Of a DNA stretch of 64,000 nt, positions 8,177 to 16,668 are shown piece by piece (position 1 is the stretch's first letter; every line of letters begins with the position of its first letter). Under the pieces are notes generated by a model. The model saw only the letters and a list, made by a program, of their open reading frames with translations. It was not told the DNA's origin and ran no database searches. The position numbers and the translations under genes were made by a program. This DNA is from Methanofollis tationis (lineage in GTDB: Archaea; Halobacteriota; Methanomicrobia; Methanomicrobiales; Methanofollaceae), in the NCBI RefSeq assembly GCF_013377755.1, contig NZ_JABXWR010000001.1, forward strand, positions 631,104 through 695,103, written 5' to 3'.

Positions 8177-9490
8177 ATGGACCCTCTGATCCAGGTCACG
8201 CCGCCGGGCCCACGCGCCCGTGCCGTCCTTGAGCGCGACGCCGGGGTGGTCTCGCAGTCGATGGTGCGGGCCTACCCGCTGGTCCTCGAGCGTGCGGAGG
8301 GCACGAACCTCTGGGACGTCGACGGGAACCGTTACCTCGACTTCACCGCCGGGATCTCGGTGATGAACGTGGGCTGGAACCACCCGGCGGTCGTCGGGAC
8401 GGTGCGGGAGCAGGTCGGCCGCCTCTCCCATGCCGCCTTTCTGGATTTCTGCTCCGAGGTGCCGGTGCGGTTTGCCGAGGAATTGGTCGGGATGCTTCCG
8501 GGCGGGCTCGACCGCCTCTACTTCTCCAACTCCGGGGCCGAGACGGTGGAGGCCGCCCTCAAACTCGCCCGCCACCATACGAAGCGGAAGTATTTCATCT
8601 CTTTTTACGGCGGTTTCCACGGCCGGACCTACGGGGCGCTTTCCCTGACGGCGGCGAAGGTGATCCAGAGGAAACACTTCGGGCCGTTTCTCCCGGTGGT
8701 GCATGCACCCTATCCCGACCCCTACCGTCCGCTCTGTCCGTGTGCGGGCGACGAGTGCGCCCTCGATGCGATCAGGTACATTAAAGAGGAGATCTTCAGG
8801 ACCGAGGTCTCGCCCGAGGAGGTGGCGGCGATCGTCGTCGAACCGGTGCAGGGGGAGGGGGGCTACATCGTCCCGCCCCGCCCATTCCTGCGGGCCCTGC
8901 GGGACCTCTGCGACGAGCACGGGATCCTCCTGGTCGCCGACGAGGTGCAGAGCGGGTGCTACCGGACCGGGCGGTTTCTCGCCTCCGAGCATTCGGGCGT
9001 GGTGCCCGACATCGTCTGCCTTGCCAAGGCGCTCGGCGGGGGGCTTCCGCTCGGCGTCACCGTGGCCTCCGACGAGGTGATGACGTGGCCGCCGGGCTCG
9101 CACGCGAGCACCTTCGGCGGGAACTGCGCCGCCTGCGCCGCAGGGCTGGCCGTGCTCTCGGTGATGCGCGAGGAGGGGTTTGGCGAGCGGGTGAGAGAGA
9201 CCGGGGAGCACCTCCTCGCCGGGCTGCGGGGGTTGATGGACCGGCACCGGATCGTCGGCGACGTGCGGGGGATCGGGCTGATGGCGGCGATAGAACTGGT
9301 GCGGGACAGGGAGACGAAAGAGCCCGCCCGCGAGGAGCGGAACGCGATCCTCAGGCGGGCGTTCGAGGCCGGGCTCACCCTCCTGCCCGCGGGCGAGTCG
9401 GCGATCCGGTTCTCTCCGCCGCTGACGATCCGGCCGGCCGAGATCGATGCCGGGCTCCGGGTCCTCGACCGGGCGATGGAGGGATACTGA
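8177..9490 (+). CDS. Class III aminotransferase, probable ornithine (or GABA/acetylornithine) aminotransferase
   Basis: A 437-residue PLP enzyme. It has the N-terminal substrate-site stretch LWDVDGNRYLDFTAGISV, the PLP phosphate loop FSNSGAETVEAALKLAR, the aspartate motif LLVADEVQSGCYRTG and the lysine of CLAKALGGGLPLG that forms the internal aldimine, and STFGGNCAA. Length and motifs are typical of omega-aminotransferases. The two following genes convert P5C and proline, so the likely reaction is ornithine plus 2-oxoglutarate to glutamate semialdehyde (in equilibrium with P5C) plus glutamate. GABA or acetylornithine cannot be excluded. The ATG at 8177 is chosen because a TATA box sits about 25 bases upstream. 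Confidence 0.75.
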   Translation: MDPLIQVTPPGPRARAVLERDAGVVSQSMVRAYPLVLERAEGTNLWDVDGNRYLDFTAGISVMNVGWNHPAVVGTVREQVGRLSHAAFLDFCSEVPVRFAEELVGMLPGGLDRLYFSNSGAETVEAALKLARHHTKRKYFISFYGGFHGRTYGALSLTAAKVIQRKHFGPFLPVVHAPYPDPYRPLCPCAGDECALDAIRYIKEEIFRTEVSPEEVAAIVVEPVQGEGGYIVPPRPFLRALRDLCDEHGILLVADEVQSGCYRTGRFLASEHSGVVPDIVCLAKALGGGLPLGVTVASDEVMTWPPGSHASTFGGNCAACAAGLAVLSVMREEGFGERVRETGEHLLAGLRGLMDRHRIVGDVRGIGLMAAIELVRDRETKEPAREERNAILRRAFEAGLTLLPAGESAIRFSPPLTIRPAEIDAGLRVLDRAMEGY

Positions 9491-9506
9491 AAGAGAGGTT
9501 TGGAAA

Positions 9507-11069
9507 ATGAAACAGAAGATCACGTACGTGAGCCTTGAGTCTGATGCGAGCATGCACGTCTCGTACGAGGCGGCGCTTTCCGGGTTTGAACGGAACTTCG
9601 GCCATCGGTATCCGCTCTATATCGGGGGGAAAGGCTTTGAGCCGGCCGGGGATTTCGCGGTGCGCTCGCCGATCGATAGGGACATCGTCATCGGGTATTT
9701 CCAGGAGGCCGGAGAGAACGAGGCGCACGCGGCGATCCGCGTGGCGAAGGAGGCGTTTCCCGCCTGGAGCGGGACCGACCCCGCAGAGCGGATCGGGGCG
9801 CTGCGCAAGGCGGCCGATCTCCTCGAGCGGCAGGTCTTCGATCTTGCCGCCCTGATCACGATCGAGGCCGGGAAGACGAGGGGGGAGGCGGTGGCCGAGG
9901 TCGGCGAGGCGGTGGAGATGATCCGCTACTACGCCGCGCTCTACGAGAAGAGCGATCATTTCACGATCAGGCTGCAGCCCGAGGCGCCGGGCGGGGTGAG
10001 CCGGAGCGTCATGCGCCCGCACGGCGTCTGGGCGGTGATCTCCCCCTTCAACTTCCCGCTCGCCCTCGCCGCGGGGATGGCCTCCGCCGCCCTCCTCACC
10101 GGGAACACGGTGGTGATGAAGCCGGCGAGCGCCACCCCCCTGACCGGGATCCGCCTCTACGAGGCCTTCATCCAGGGCGGCGTGCCTGCCGGGGCGGTAA
10201 ACCTCATCACCGGCCCGGGCGCCCCCTTCGGCGAGGCGGTGACCTCGAGCCCTGACGTCGACGGGATCGCCTTCACCGGATCGCGGGAGGTGGGGATGTG
10301 GCTCCAGCGCGCCTTTGCGGTGAAGCAGCCCTACCCGAAACCGTTCATTGCCGAGATGGGGAGCAAGAACCCCTGCATCGTGACCGACAAGGCCGACCTG
10401 GATAAGGCGGTTGATGGGGTGGTGCGGTCGGCGTTCGGCTACGGCGGGCAGAAGTGCAGCGCCACCTCGCGGGTCTACGTCCACCGGGACGTGGCCGAGG
10501 CGTATGCGAGGGCGCTTGTTGCGCGCACCGAGGAGTTGAAGGTGGGCGACCCCCGCGAGCGTGACGTCTCCGTCGGCCCCCTGATCTCGGAGGCGGCGCA
10601 ACGGACCTATGAGGCGGCGGTGGCGCTCGTCCTGAAGGACGGCGGCCGGGTGATCACCGGCGGGGGGGTCTGCTCTGAGGGCAGCCGCGCGCGGGGCCAT
10701 TACGTGCGCCCGACGATCGTCGCCGGGCTGGCGCAGGACCATCCCCTGATGCGGGACGAACTCTTTGTGCCGCTCCTCTGCCTCAGGACCTTCGCCTCGC
10801 TCCCCGAGGCGGTCGGCCTCGCGAACGAGACTGAGTTCGGGCTGACGGCCGGGATCTTCTCCGAGGACGAAGGGGAGGTCGATTACTTCTTCGATCACAT
10901 CCGTTTCGGCGTCTGCTATGCGAACCGGCAGGGCGGGGCGACGACCGGGGCGTGGCCGGGCAGACAGTCTTTCGGCGGGTGGAAGGCGAGCGGCTCGACA
11001 GGCCGGGGGGCCGACGGGCCGTATTACCTGTTTTCGTATCTCAGGGAGCAGGCGCAGACCAGGCTGTGA
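9507..11069 (+). CDS. 1-pyrroline-5-carboxylate dehydrogenase (aldehyde dehydrogenase family)
   Basis: A 520-residue aldehyde dehydrogenase with ISPFNFPLALAAGM, VVMKPASATPL, the catalytic glutamate in FIAEMGSKNPCIV and the catalytic cysteine in YGGQKCSATSR. The C-terminal NRQGGATTGAWPGRQSFGGW and SGSTGRGADGPYYL are characteristic of P5C dehydrogenases (PruA type), which oxidise glutamate semialdehyde to glutamate with NAD(P)+. Its position between an aminotransferase and proline dehydrogenase supports this. The start ATG at 9507 lies 16 bases after the previous stop, with AGAGAGG upstream. Confidence 0.85.
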   Translation: MKQKITYVSLESDASMHVSYEAALSGFERNFGHRYPLYIGGKGFEPAGDFAVRSPIDRDIVIGYFQEAGENEAHAAIRVAKEAFPAWSGTDPAERIGALRKAADLLERQVFDLAALITIEAGKTRGEAVAEVGEAVEMIRYYAALYEKSDHFTIRLQPEAPGGVSRSVMRPHGVWAVISPFNFPLALAAGMASAALLTGNTVVMKPASATPLTGIRLYEAFIQGGVPAGAVNLITGPGAPFGEAVTSSPDVDGIAFTGSREVGMWLQRAFAVKQPYPKPFIAEMGSKNPCIVTDKADLDKAVDGVVRSAFGYGGQKCSATSRVYVHRDVAEAYARALVARTEELKVGDPRERDVSVGPLISEAAQRTYEAAVALVLKDGGRVITGGGVCSEGSRARGHYVRPTIVAGLAQDHPLMRDELFVPLLCLRTFASLPEAVGLANETEFGLTAGIFSEDEGEVDYFFDHIRFGVCYANRQGGATTGAWPGRQSFGGWKASGSTGRGADGPYYLFSYLREQAQTRL

Positions 11070-11111
11070 TCCCCGCGTCACCTTTTTCCCTTCCGGTGCC
11101 CATCCCCCTGC

Positions 11112-11906
11112 ATGACGCCCCCGGAGAGATGGGCGCTCCCCGACCTCGAGGCCGCCGCGGCGCGGTGCAGGGAGCGCAACGCCGCCGGGATCAGGTGCAT
11201 CCTCTCCCCCCTGGGGGAGTATGCCGGGGACGGGGCCGTGGCCGACCGGGCCGGGGTGGCGTACCGTGCGGCGATAGGGCTGATCGCCGCGGAGGGCCTC
11301 GATGCCGCCGTCGCCGTGAAACTCTCGGCCCTCGGTGCGGGCCTGGAGGATTGGGACGACCGCCTCGGGCGTATCGTGGACGAGGGGCGACGGCGGCATG
11401 TGGGGATCGAGATCGACATGGAAGGGGCCGCCCTGGTGGGCCCGGCGATCGCCTCGGCAGAGGCGGCGGCGGCCTCCGGCGCCCCGCCCGGCCTTGCGGT
11501 GCAGGCCTACCTGGACCGGTCGCCGGAGGATCTCAGCCGCATCCTGCGGGCCGGGATCACCCCGCGGCTGGTGAAGGGCGCCTATCTCGGGGACACCGGC
11601 GATTTTTCTGATATTCAACGGCGGTTTCTCGACCTCGCCGCCATCGCCCTGGAGTCGGGGCGGCCCTTCTCGGTCGGCACCCATGACCCCGATCTCCTGG
11701 GCCGGATCGTCCAGACCGCAGATCGCCGCCTGGTCGAGTTTGGTTTTCTGATGGGGCTTGCAGACGGCGCGAAGGTCCGCATGGCCCGGGAGGGGTGGCG
11801 GGTGGCGGAGTACGTCCCCTTCGGGGAGGAGCGGGCGGCATATGAGGGGCGGCGGCGGAGGTACCTCAGGTCGATCGCCGCTCTCGGGCGGTCTCCGGTG
11901 CTGTAG
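11112..11906 (+). CDS. Proline dehydrogenase
   Basis: A 264-residue protein with the PRODH barrel: SPLGEYAGD near the start, AVKLSALG, GIEIDMEG, AVQAYL, RLVKGAYL, and the diagnostic C-terminal YVPFGEERAAYEGRRRRYLR that contacts proline and FAD. Proline dehydrogenase oxidises proline to P5C, passing electrons from FAD to a quinone or other acceptor. Methanogens of this group lack classical quinones, so the acceptor is an open question. It is shorter at the N-terminus than bacterial monofunctional enzymes (about 300 residues), but the barrel is complete. It is the last gene of the three-gene operon, 42 bases after P5C dehydrogenase. Confidence 0.85.
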   Translation: MTPPERWALPDLEAAAARCRERNAAGIRCILSPLGEYAGDGAVADRAGVAYRAAIGLIAAEGLDAAVAVKLSALGAGLEDWDDRLGRIVDEGRRRHVGIEIDMEGAALVGPAIASAEAAAASGAPPGLAVQAYLDRSPEDLSRILRAGITPRLVKGAYLGDTGDFSDIQRRFLDLAAIALESGRPFSVGTHDPDLLGRIVQTADRRLVEFGFLMGLADGAKVRMAREGWRVAEYVPFGEERAAYEGRRRRYLRSIAALGRSPVL

Positions 11907-12065
11907 GGTTGCGATACGCTCGCGCAATGGGAACGGGTTGTTTTTGTTGTGCTGATGGGAAGACTGGTTGTTCTCAAGATATATCTTCGACAGGAGGTGG
12001 TTTTATGCTGGCAAAACTGTGATCGGGGCAGGTATGGCCGGTTTCCCTTTTCCTGATCTCGCCCA

Positions 12066-12662
12066 GGCCTTCCCGGTCCAATACCCGCGGGGATGCGGGG
12101 CGGGCGGTTGATCTGCATGCTGGTGGCGGGGGGCCTGCCGCCCCCCGGTCCCCCCGCAAAATACGATTGGTGCGGAGATGGCAGACCTCCTCCCCTGGAC
12201 TTCGCCCTTGCCTTCCCGGCCCAATCGCACGCGGGGGTCCGGGGGCAGAGCCCCCGGCGGGCAGCGTGGGGAAGGCAGTCGATCGGTACGCTGTGTTCGG
12301 GAAGAGGATCGGCATGCCGTTGGCGGGGGCCTGCCGCCCCCCGGACCCCCCGCAAAATACGATTGGTGCGGAGATGGCAGACCTCCTCCCCTGGACTTCG
12401 CCCTTGCCTTCCCGGCCCAATCGCACGCGGGGGTCCGGGGGCAGAGCCCCCGGCGGACAGCGTGGGGAAGGCAGTCGATCGGTACGCTGTGTTCGGGAAG
12501 AGGATCGGCATGCCGTTGGCGGGGGGCCTGCCGCCCCCCGGACCCCCCGCCGATTGCGATTGAGGGGATGATGGATGTTCGCCTCTCCGGTCCGACCGTT
12601 CCCTCAGGTCCTGGGCAATCGTGTGCGGGGGTCCGGGGGTAAGAGCCCCCGGCCAAGAATGC
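12066..12662. repeat. GC-rich tandem repeat, unit 196 bp
   Basis: Two nearly identical 196-bp units lie in direct tandem, with partial units at both ends. For example ATACGATTGGTGCGGAGATG begins at 12161 and again at 12357, and GGCATGCCGT at 12311 and 12507. Each unit holds strong hairpins such as CCGGGGGCAGAGCCCCCGG and GGGGGGCCTGCCGCCCCCC. The same sequence modules occur inverted near 31.1-31.3 and 55.1-55.5 kb. Reading frames through it are low-complexity and are not believed. The preceding 160 bases (11907-12065) hold no recognised feature. Confidence 0.9.
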
Positions 12663-12688
12663 GGAAAGGGAAAAAAAAGATTCTATCC

Positions 12689-13354
12689 TCAGGCACCGGT
12701 CACATACCGCTCCGGCACCAGGATCTGGAGGGTATAGGACTTGATCGACCTGGTGTTGATCACGAGCCAGTAGTCGCGGCCACCCTCAAAGAACCGCTCC
12801 TTCCATGCCTCCCTCCGAATCGCCGGATCGAAGTCCTTACCCGTAATAAAGTCAGAGTCTCTCTTCGTGACGATCCTGACGAAGCGGTTCGGGTCGGTCG
12901 CATCCATCACCTGGATGTTCAGAAGGGAAAACTCGGTGTTGTAGGCCTCGGCGTCGTACGCGAGCTCCCAGTAGGGGTACGGGATGGAGATAATGTCGGT
13001 CGTCCCGCTCCCCGACCCCCTGACGACGGCATAGACCGCCATCGCCTTTGAGGGGGCGCCCTCAGACGGCGGCACCGACATCGCCGCCTGCGGCGCCGAA
13101 GCATTGATCCCGTACGAAGCCGGGTCCACGAAACCGACCGTCTTCGCCCGCCCGTCCCAGGCCGGGACGGGTTCGGGTGTCGGGACGGCTGTCGTCCTCG
13201 GAATGGCCGTGGTCGAGAACGTCGTCGCCGCAGCCCCCTCCTCCGGCGCCAGGAACAGGACGGGCCCGTCAGAGAGCGCCGGTTTTACGACGAGCGCCAC
13301 GACGACCACGATCGCCACGGCGGCGATCAGGCTGATCAGGTCTTCCCTCTCCAT
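12689..13354 (-). CDS. Membrane-anchored extracellular protein, paralogue of the gene at 29843
   Basis: A 221-residue protein of unknown function. It has one N-terminal membrane helix (LISLIAAVAIVVVVALVV), a Thr/Pro-rich linker (TTAIPRTTAVPTPEPVP) and a predicted outside domain of about 150 residues. Motifs shared with the protein encoded at 29843-30472 are a G...TD..S..YP.W.L block (TDIISIPYPYWEL here), a middle strand with an M-D/E-x-T turn, and G[RK][DE][YF].LVI near the end (GGRDYWLVINT here). The two paralogues flank the archaellum-chemotaxis island, and this one is divergent from archaellin. A surface or envelope role is inferred from topology alone. Confidence 0.65.
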   Translation of the reverse strand: MEREDLISLIAAVAIVVVVALVVKPALSDGPVLFLAPEEGAAATTFSTTAIPRTTAVPTPEPVPAWDGRAKTVGFVDPASYGINASAPQAAMSVPPSEGAPSKAMAVYAVVRGSGSGTTDIISIPYPYWELAYDAEAYNTEFSLLNIQVMDATDPNRFVRIVTKRDSDFITGKDFDPAIRREAWKERFFEGGRDYWLVINTRSIKSYTLQILVPERYVTGA

Positions 13355-13466
13355 CTTCCAACCAGTATTTCTGCCATGGGGATAAATATGCTTCCATCCT
13401 CGAATATCTGATTATATCTCTCGATATTATGAATAAACATGGCATACCCGTTATCGACAAAATAAG

Positions 13467-13480
13467 TTAATTTATATAGT
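13467..13480 (+). promoter_or_regulatory. Archaellin promoter TATA box
   Basis: TTAATTTATATAGT is a strong TATA-like element in an AT-rich stretch about 80 bases before the archaellin ATG. It predicts a start site near 13500 and a 5' leader of about 50 bases. A GGGTGAAG ribosome-binding site lies just before the ATG, as expected for a leadered, highly expressed archaellin transcript. Confidence 0.6.
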
Positions 13481-13552
13481 ATGACAATAAGTACATTATC
13501 AGGAATGTTGGATGGGTCCAGCGTTCACTGATCTACAATTGGGTGAAGTATT

Positions 13553-14131
13553 ATGAAACAGTACAGAAAGAACGATGAGGCATTCACCGGTCTCGAGGCT
13601 GCGATCGTGTTGATCGCATTCGTCGTGGTGGCCGCTGTGTTCTCATATGTGATGCTCGGCGCCGGGTTCTTCACCTCCCAGAAGAGCCAGGAGGTTGTGC
13701 ACACCAGCGTGGTACAGGCCAGTTCCAGCATGGAAATCCGCGGTGATGTCTATGGTCTGAAGAACTCGACCACTGGTGATATTTCGGCGATTCAGTTCAC
13801 AGTTGCCCTCACTGCAGGCGGATCCCCGGTCGATATCAACAAGACGGTATTGACCTATATGACTGCTGATGTAGTTTCGACCCTTAATCGTACTGCGACA
13901 TCTGTGAGTACTACAGAGGGTAACTGGACAGTGTCCGAGAAACAGAACGCAGACACTGACTGGCTCCTTGATAGTGGCGAGCAGTTTGTGATCAAAGCAT
14001 ACCTCCCGACTAATTATTATCTCCCTGCTAACATGCCATTCAGCATTGAGATCCGCCCCGATGTCGGTGCAGCCCTCGGTCTGAAGAGGACCGTCCCGGC
14101 CCAGATCGACGCGGTGAACCTCCTCTACTAA
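13553..14131 (+). CDS. arlB: Archaellin (archaellum filament protein)
   Basis: A 192-residue filament subunit. The N-terminus is a class III signal: a short charged leader (MKQYRKNDEA), then FTGLEAAIVLIAFVVVAAVF, the hydrophobic helix that packs the filament core after cleavage by the prepilin peptidase ArlK. The outer domain has four N-glycosylation sequons (NST, NKT, NRT, NWT), consistent with N-glycosylated archaellins. Only one archaellin gene is present at this locus. It is followed by an oligo-T stretch and then the rest of the archaellum operon. The gene has relaxed GC compared with its neighbours, consistent with high expression of a surface protein. Confidence 0.95.
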   Translation: MKQYRKNDEAFTGLEAAIVLIAFVVVAAVFSYVMLGAGFFTSQKSQEVVHTSVVQASSSMEIRGDVYGLKNSTTGDISAIQFTVALTAGGSPVDINKTVLTYMTADVVSTLNRTATSVSTTEGNWTVSEKQNADTDWLLDSGEQFVIKAYLPTNYYLPANMPFSIEIRPDVGAALGLKRTVPAQIDAVNLLY

Positions 14132-14144
14132 CCCCCTTTTTTTT
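14132..14144 (+). terminator. Oligo-T terminator after archaellin
   Basis: ACCCCCTTTTTTTT follows the archaellin stop codon directly. Archaeal terminators are typically such T runs. Here it probably ends most transcripts, so archaellin is made in excess, while some read-through continues into arlCE. Confidence 0.55.
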
Positions 14145-14180
14145 GAGGTCAAACTCTGAAACAGGGAATGGTGACGTGGA

Positions 14181-14957
14181 ATGTCGGTGAATCAGTCACA
14201 GGTTGACCAGATCCTCGGGGCGGCGTCGGCCGACGACCCGGAGGCAAAGCTCGAGAACCTTGAGCGGGAGGTGGACGTCCTCAAGGCCTCGGTGAAGAAA
14301 CTCTTGATCGATATCCGGGAGCGGATGAACGAGATGGAGAACCCCTTCACCCTGGGCGTGCAGGGAGGGTTCCGGCCTGCCCCCGTGGAGGAGGCGCCCG
14401 CCTCCCCTGAGGAGGAAAAGATCGAAGAGCCCGCGGCCCTCACCCAACCGGCGGCGAAGACGCCGGCGCCCCTCCCGCAGCCCCAGCAGGGGATCCCGGC
14501 CGATCTCCTCGCGGGCCTCCAGGCCCAGATCGCCGCCGCCGACGCCCTGGTCCCGAAGGCGCCGGCGAAGGCGGAGAAGCTCCGGCTCCAGAAGGTCCAC
14601 AACCTCTTCGAGTGGACCGGGAAGGCGGTCAAAAAATACGGCTTCGACCGCCTGGAGATGATGCTCGACTCCTATGCCACGATGGGCTACTTAGAGCGCG
14701 ACGAGGTGGCGCAGGTCAGGGAGATCGCCCGCCTGATGCCGGCCTCCCTGGGAGAGGCCGACGAGATGAAGGCCGAGGACTTCGTCTCAGAGCTCTATGT
14801 CCTGAACCGGATCCTCGACCCCACCGACACCTCCCTGGACCGCGACATGATCGCCGTCCTGATGGACAACAAACGGGCGAAGGGGACCCCGGCAAAAGAA
14901 GGGCGCAAAGAGAGGGAGCCTGGCGAGGACTGGCTCGAATCCCTGGAAAGGATATGA
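14181..14957 (+). CDS. arlCE: Archaellum accessory protein ArlCE (FlaC/FlaD/E fusion)
   Basis: A 258-residue cytoplasmic protein. The N-terminal part is a coiled coil (residues about 20-55, KLENLEREVDVLKASVKKL), the middle is a Pro/Ala-rich linker, and the C-terminal domain (KAVKKYGFDRLEMMLDSYATMGYLE onward, with LNRILDP and WLESLERI) is the FlaD/E domain. Euryarchaeal ArlC/D/E proteins form a ring around the motor and connect it to CheF, relaying the CheY signal. It sits between archaellin and arlG in the order usual for Methanomicrobiales. Confidence 0.85.
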   Translation: MSVNQSQVDQILGAASADDPEAKLENLEREVDVLKASVKKLLIDIRERMNEMENPFTLGVQGGFRPAPVEEAPASPEEEKIEEPAALTQPAAKTPAPLPQPQQGIPADLLAGLQAQIAAADALVPKAPAKAEKLRLQKVHNLFEWTGKAVKKYGFDRLEMMLDSYATMGYLERDEVAQVREIARLMPASLGEADEMKAEDFVSELYVLNRILDPTDTSLDRDMIAVLMDNKRAKGTPAKEGRKEREPGEDWLESLERI

Positions 14958-14960
14958 TGA

Positions 14961-15437
14961 ATGTCGAGCGAAACCATCACCACCGCCATATTCCTGATCA
15001 CCGCAGTAATAGCGGCGGCGGTGCTGGCGAACGCCATCTTTCCGATCATCTACACCGTCTCTGACACCGCCGGCTCCACCGCCCACGCCGCGGACCAGCG
15101 GATCCGCACCGACATCAAGATCATCAACACCTTCGCCTCGGGCGGTTCGGCCGACATCTGGCTCAAGAACATCGGTTCGGCCAGGATCTCGGCGAACGAG
15201 ATCGCCGGCGCCGACATCTTCATCGGCGCCCCGGGGAATTTTGAACGGGTCTCCTACGGCACCGACTGGACCTACACGATCCTGGACGGCGGGACCGACT
15301 ACTGGACGACCGGCAAGACAGTGCACATCGAGATCGACTCGGCGATCATCCCGACCGGCACCGGCGACACCGTCTACTTCCAGATCGTCCTTCCGGGCGG
15401 GTCGGTGAGATCGACCGAATTCACGGTGGGGGGCTGA
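14961..15437 (+). CDS. arlG: Archaellum stator protein, ArlG-like
   Basis: A 158-residue protein with one N-terminal membrane helix (TAIFLITAVIAAAVLANAIF) and an outside beta-sandwich domain (TDIKIINTF, ADIWLKNIGSARISANEI). ArlF and ArlG form the stator complex that binds the S-layer in the pseudo-periplasm. The FlaG-type TDxxI...xxKNxGS pattern after the helix points to ArlG, but the two families are alike and the F/G assignment could be reversed. The start is 3 bases after arlCE. Confidence 0.7.
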   Translation: MSSETITTAIFLITAVIAAAVLANAIFPIIYTVSDTAGSTAHAADQRIRTDIKIINTFASGGSADIWLKNIGSARISANEIAGADIFIGAPGNFERVSYGTDWTYTILDGGTDYWTTGKTVHIEIDSAIIPTGTGDTVYFQIVLPGGSVRSTEFTVGG

Positions 15438-15441
15438 CGGG

Positions 15442-15915
15442 ATGAGTGCAGGTTCCCTCATCGCCTCCGCCGTCGCGATCATCATGATCGTCGTCGCCGC
15501 CTACGCCGTCATCGGCGGCACCCTGGTCACCGCCGAGGTGGTCGCCGGCGCCCAGTCAGACCAGGTCCGCCAGCAGGAGGCGCGGCTCCACACCGCCGTC
15601 GCCATCGTCGGGCACACCCTCGACGCCGGCGCCTCGACCCTCTACCTCGACGTCGAGAACACCGGCAGCGAGACGATCCTTGCCTTCGACGAGATGGCGG
15701 TCTTCACCCTGGCCGGCGGTTCGGCGCCGGTCTACTACGCCTATGGCGAAGGGAGCGGGACATGGTCGTGGCTCTCCATCGAGCCCGACACCGTCCACCC
15801 CCACGCCCTCGACCCCGGCGAGGTGATGAACATCTCGGTCAGGTACGCAGGCGGGGCGCCCGAATGGGCGCAGGTGACCACGCCGAACGGGGTGTACGAC
15901 TCCGCATATCTCTGA
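15442..15915 (+). CDS. arlF: Archaellum stator protein, ArlF-like
   Basis: A 157-residue protein with an N-terminal membrane helix (AIIMIVVAAYAVIGGTLV), a short polar helix rich in Q and R (AQSDQVRQQEARLHTAV) and a beta domain (STLYLDVENTGSETILAF). This layout is that of ArlF, whose outside domain is thought to bind S-layer protein and hold the stator. It is packed tightly between arlG and arlH, so co-translation is likely. Confidence 0.7.
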   Translation: MSAGSLIASAVAIIMIVVAAYAVIGGTLVTAEVVAGAQSDQVRQQEARLHTAVAIVGHTLDAGASTLYLDVENTGSETILAFDEMAVFTLAGGSAPVYYAYGEGSGTWSWLSIEPDTVHPHALDPGEVMNISVRYAGGAPEWAQVTTPNGVYDSAYL

Positions 15916-15922
15916 GGTGAAC

Positions 15923-16666
15923 ATGAACGAACGAGAGGACAAAGGAGGCGGCGTTACCGGGGACGAGGGCAAGAAGATCCTCTCCACCGGCAACTCAGAG
16001 CTCGACAAAAAGATCGCCGACGGCCTCCCCCTCGAGTCGCTCACCCTCATCGAGGGGGAGAACGACACCGGCAAGAGCGTCCTGACCCAGCAGATCATCT
16101 GGGGGGCCATGCGCCAGGGGCTCAACGCCGACCTCTTCACCACCGAGAACACCAGCAAGAGTTTCCTCACCCAGATGGAATCGATGAGTCTGGATATTTC
16201 CGACTACTTCGCCTGGGGCTACCTCCGGATCTTCCCCCTCCACAGCGTCGGCTTCGAGTGGAAGAAGGACGAGATGCAGGGCGTCCTGCAGGCGCTCATC
16301 ACCCATATGCAGACAAGCGTCGCCGAAGTGATCGTCATCGACTCCCTCACCCTCTTCACCGAGTACGCCTCCACCGACATGATCCTGGCCTTCTTCACCA
16401 ACTGCAAAAACCTCGTCGACCACGGCAAGACGATCCTCGTCACCCTCCACACCTACGCCTTCGAGGCCGAGACCCTGGTGCGGATCCGCTCCATCTGCGA
16501 CGCCCACCTCTTCATGAAAAAGGCCCTCGTCGGGAGCAAATACGTGATGATGCTCGAGGTGGGGAAGGTGCGCGGCGCCCAGAAGACGACGGGCAACATC
16601 ATCAGCTTCGAGGTGCACCCCGGTTATGGCATGAAGATCATCCCGATGACCTTTGCGCGGGTATAA
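15923..16666 (+). CDS. arlH: Archaellum motor regulatory ATPase ArlH
   Basis: A 247-residue RecA/KaiC-like protein with a Walker A variant GENDTGKS, a switch strand TTENTSKSF and a Walker B strand VIVIDSLTLF. ArlH binds ATP and docks on the ArlI hexamer within the motor. It probably regulates assembly and switching rather than powering rotation. A GTG codon two codons upstream (15917) is an alternative start; GAGGTG overlaps that site, so the exact start is uncertain by two residues. The gene lies between arlF and arlI, separated by a few bases. Confidence 0.9.
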   Translation: MNEREDKGGGVTGDEGKKILSTGNSELDKKIADGLPLESLTLIEGENDTGKSVLTQQIIWGAMRQGLNADLFTTENTSKSFLTQMESMSLDISDYFAWGYLRIFPLHSVGFEWKKDEMQGVLQALITHMQTSVAEVIVIDSLTLFTEYASTDMILAFFTNCKNLVDHGKTILVTLHTYAFEAETLVRIRSICDAHLFMKKALVGSKYVMMLEVGKVRGAQKTTGNIISFEVHPGYGMKIIPMTFARV

Positions 16667-16668
16667 TT

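Noticed and set aside
9375-11927. An 850-residue open frame on the minus strand opposite the ornithine/proline operon
   Set aside because: It is a shadow frame. High GC content removes stop codons; the product is rich in R, P, H and G and has no domains, while the plus strand carries clear enzymes.
12003-12656. Several overlapping frames of 130-220 residues in the tandem repeat
   Set aside because: They run through a noncoding repeat in both strands, repeat with its period and have low-complexity products.
12066-12662. CRISPR array
   Set aside because: Units are 196 bp in direct tandem without unique spacers, and no cas genes are near.
16258-16668. A longer ArlI starting inside arlH
   Set aside because: The upstream part is antiphase to arlH and Arg/His-rich; conserved ArlI sequence begins at the ATG at 16669.
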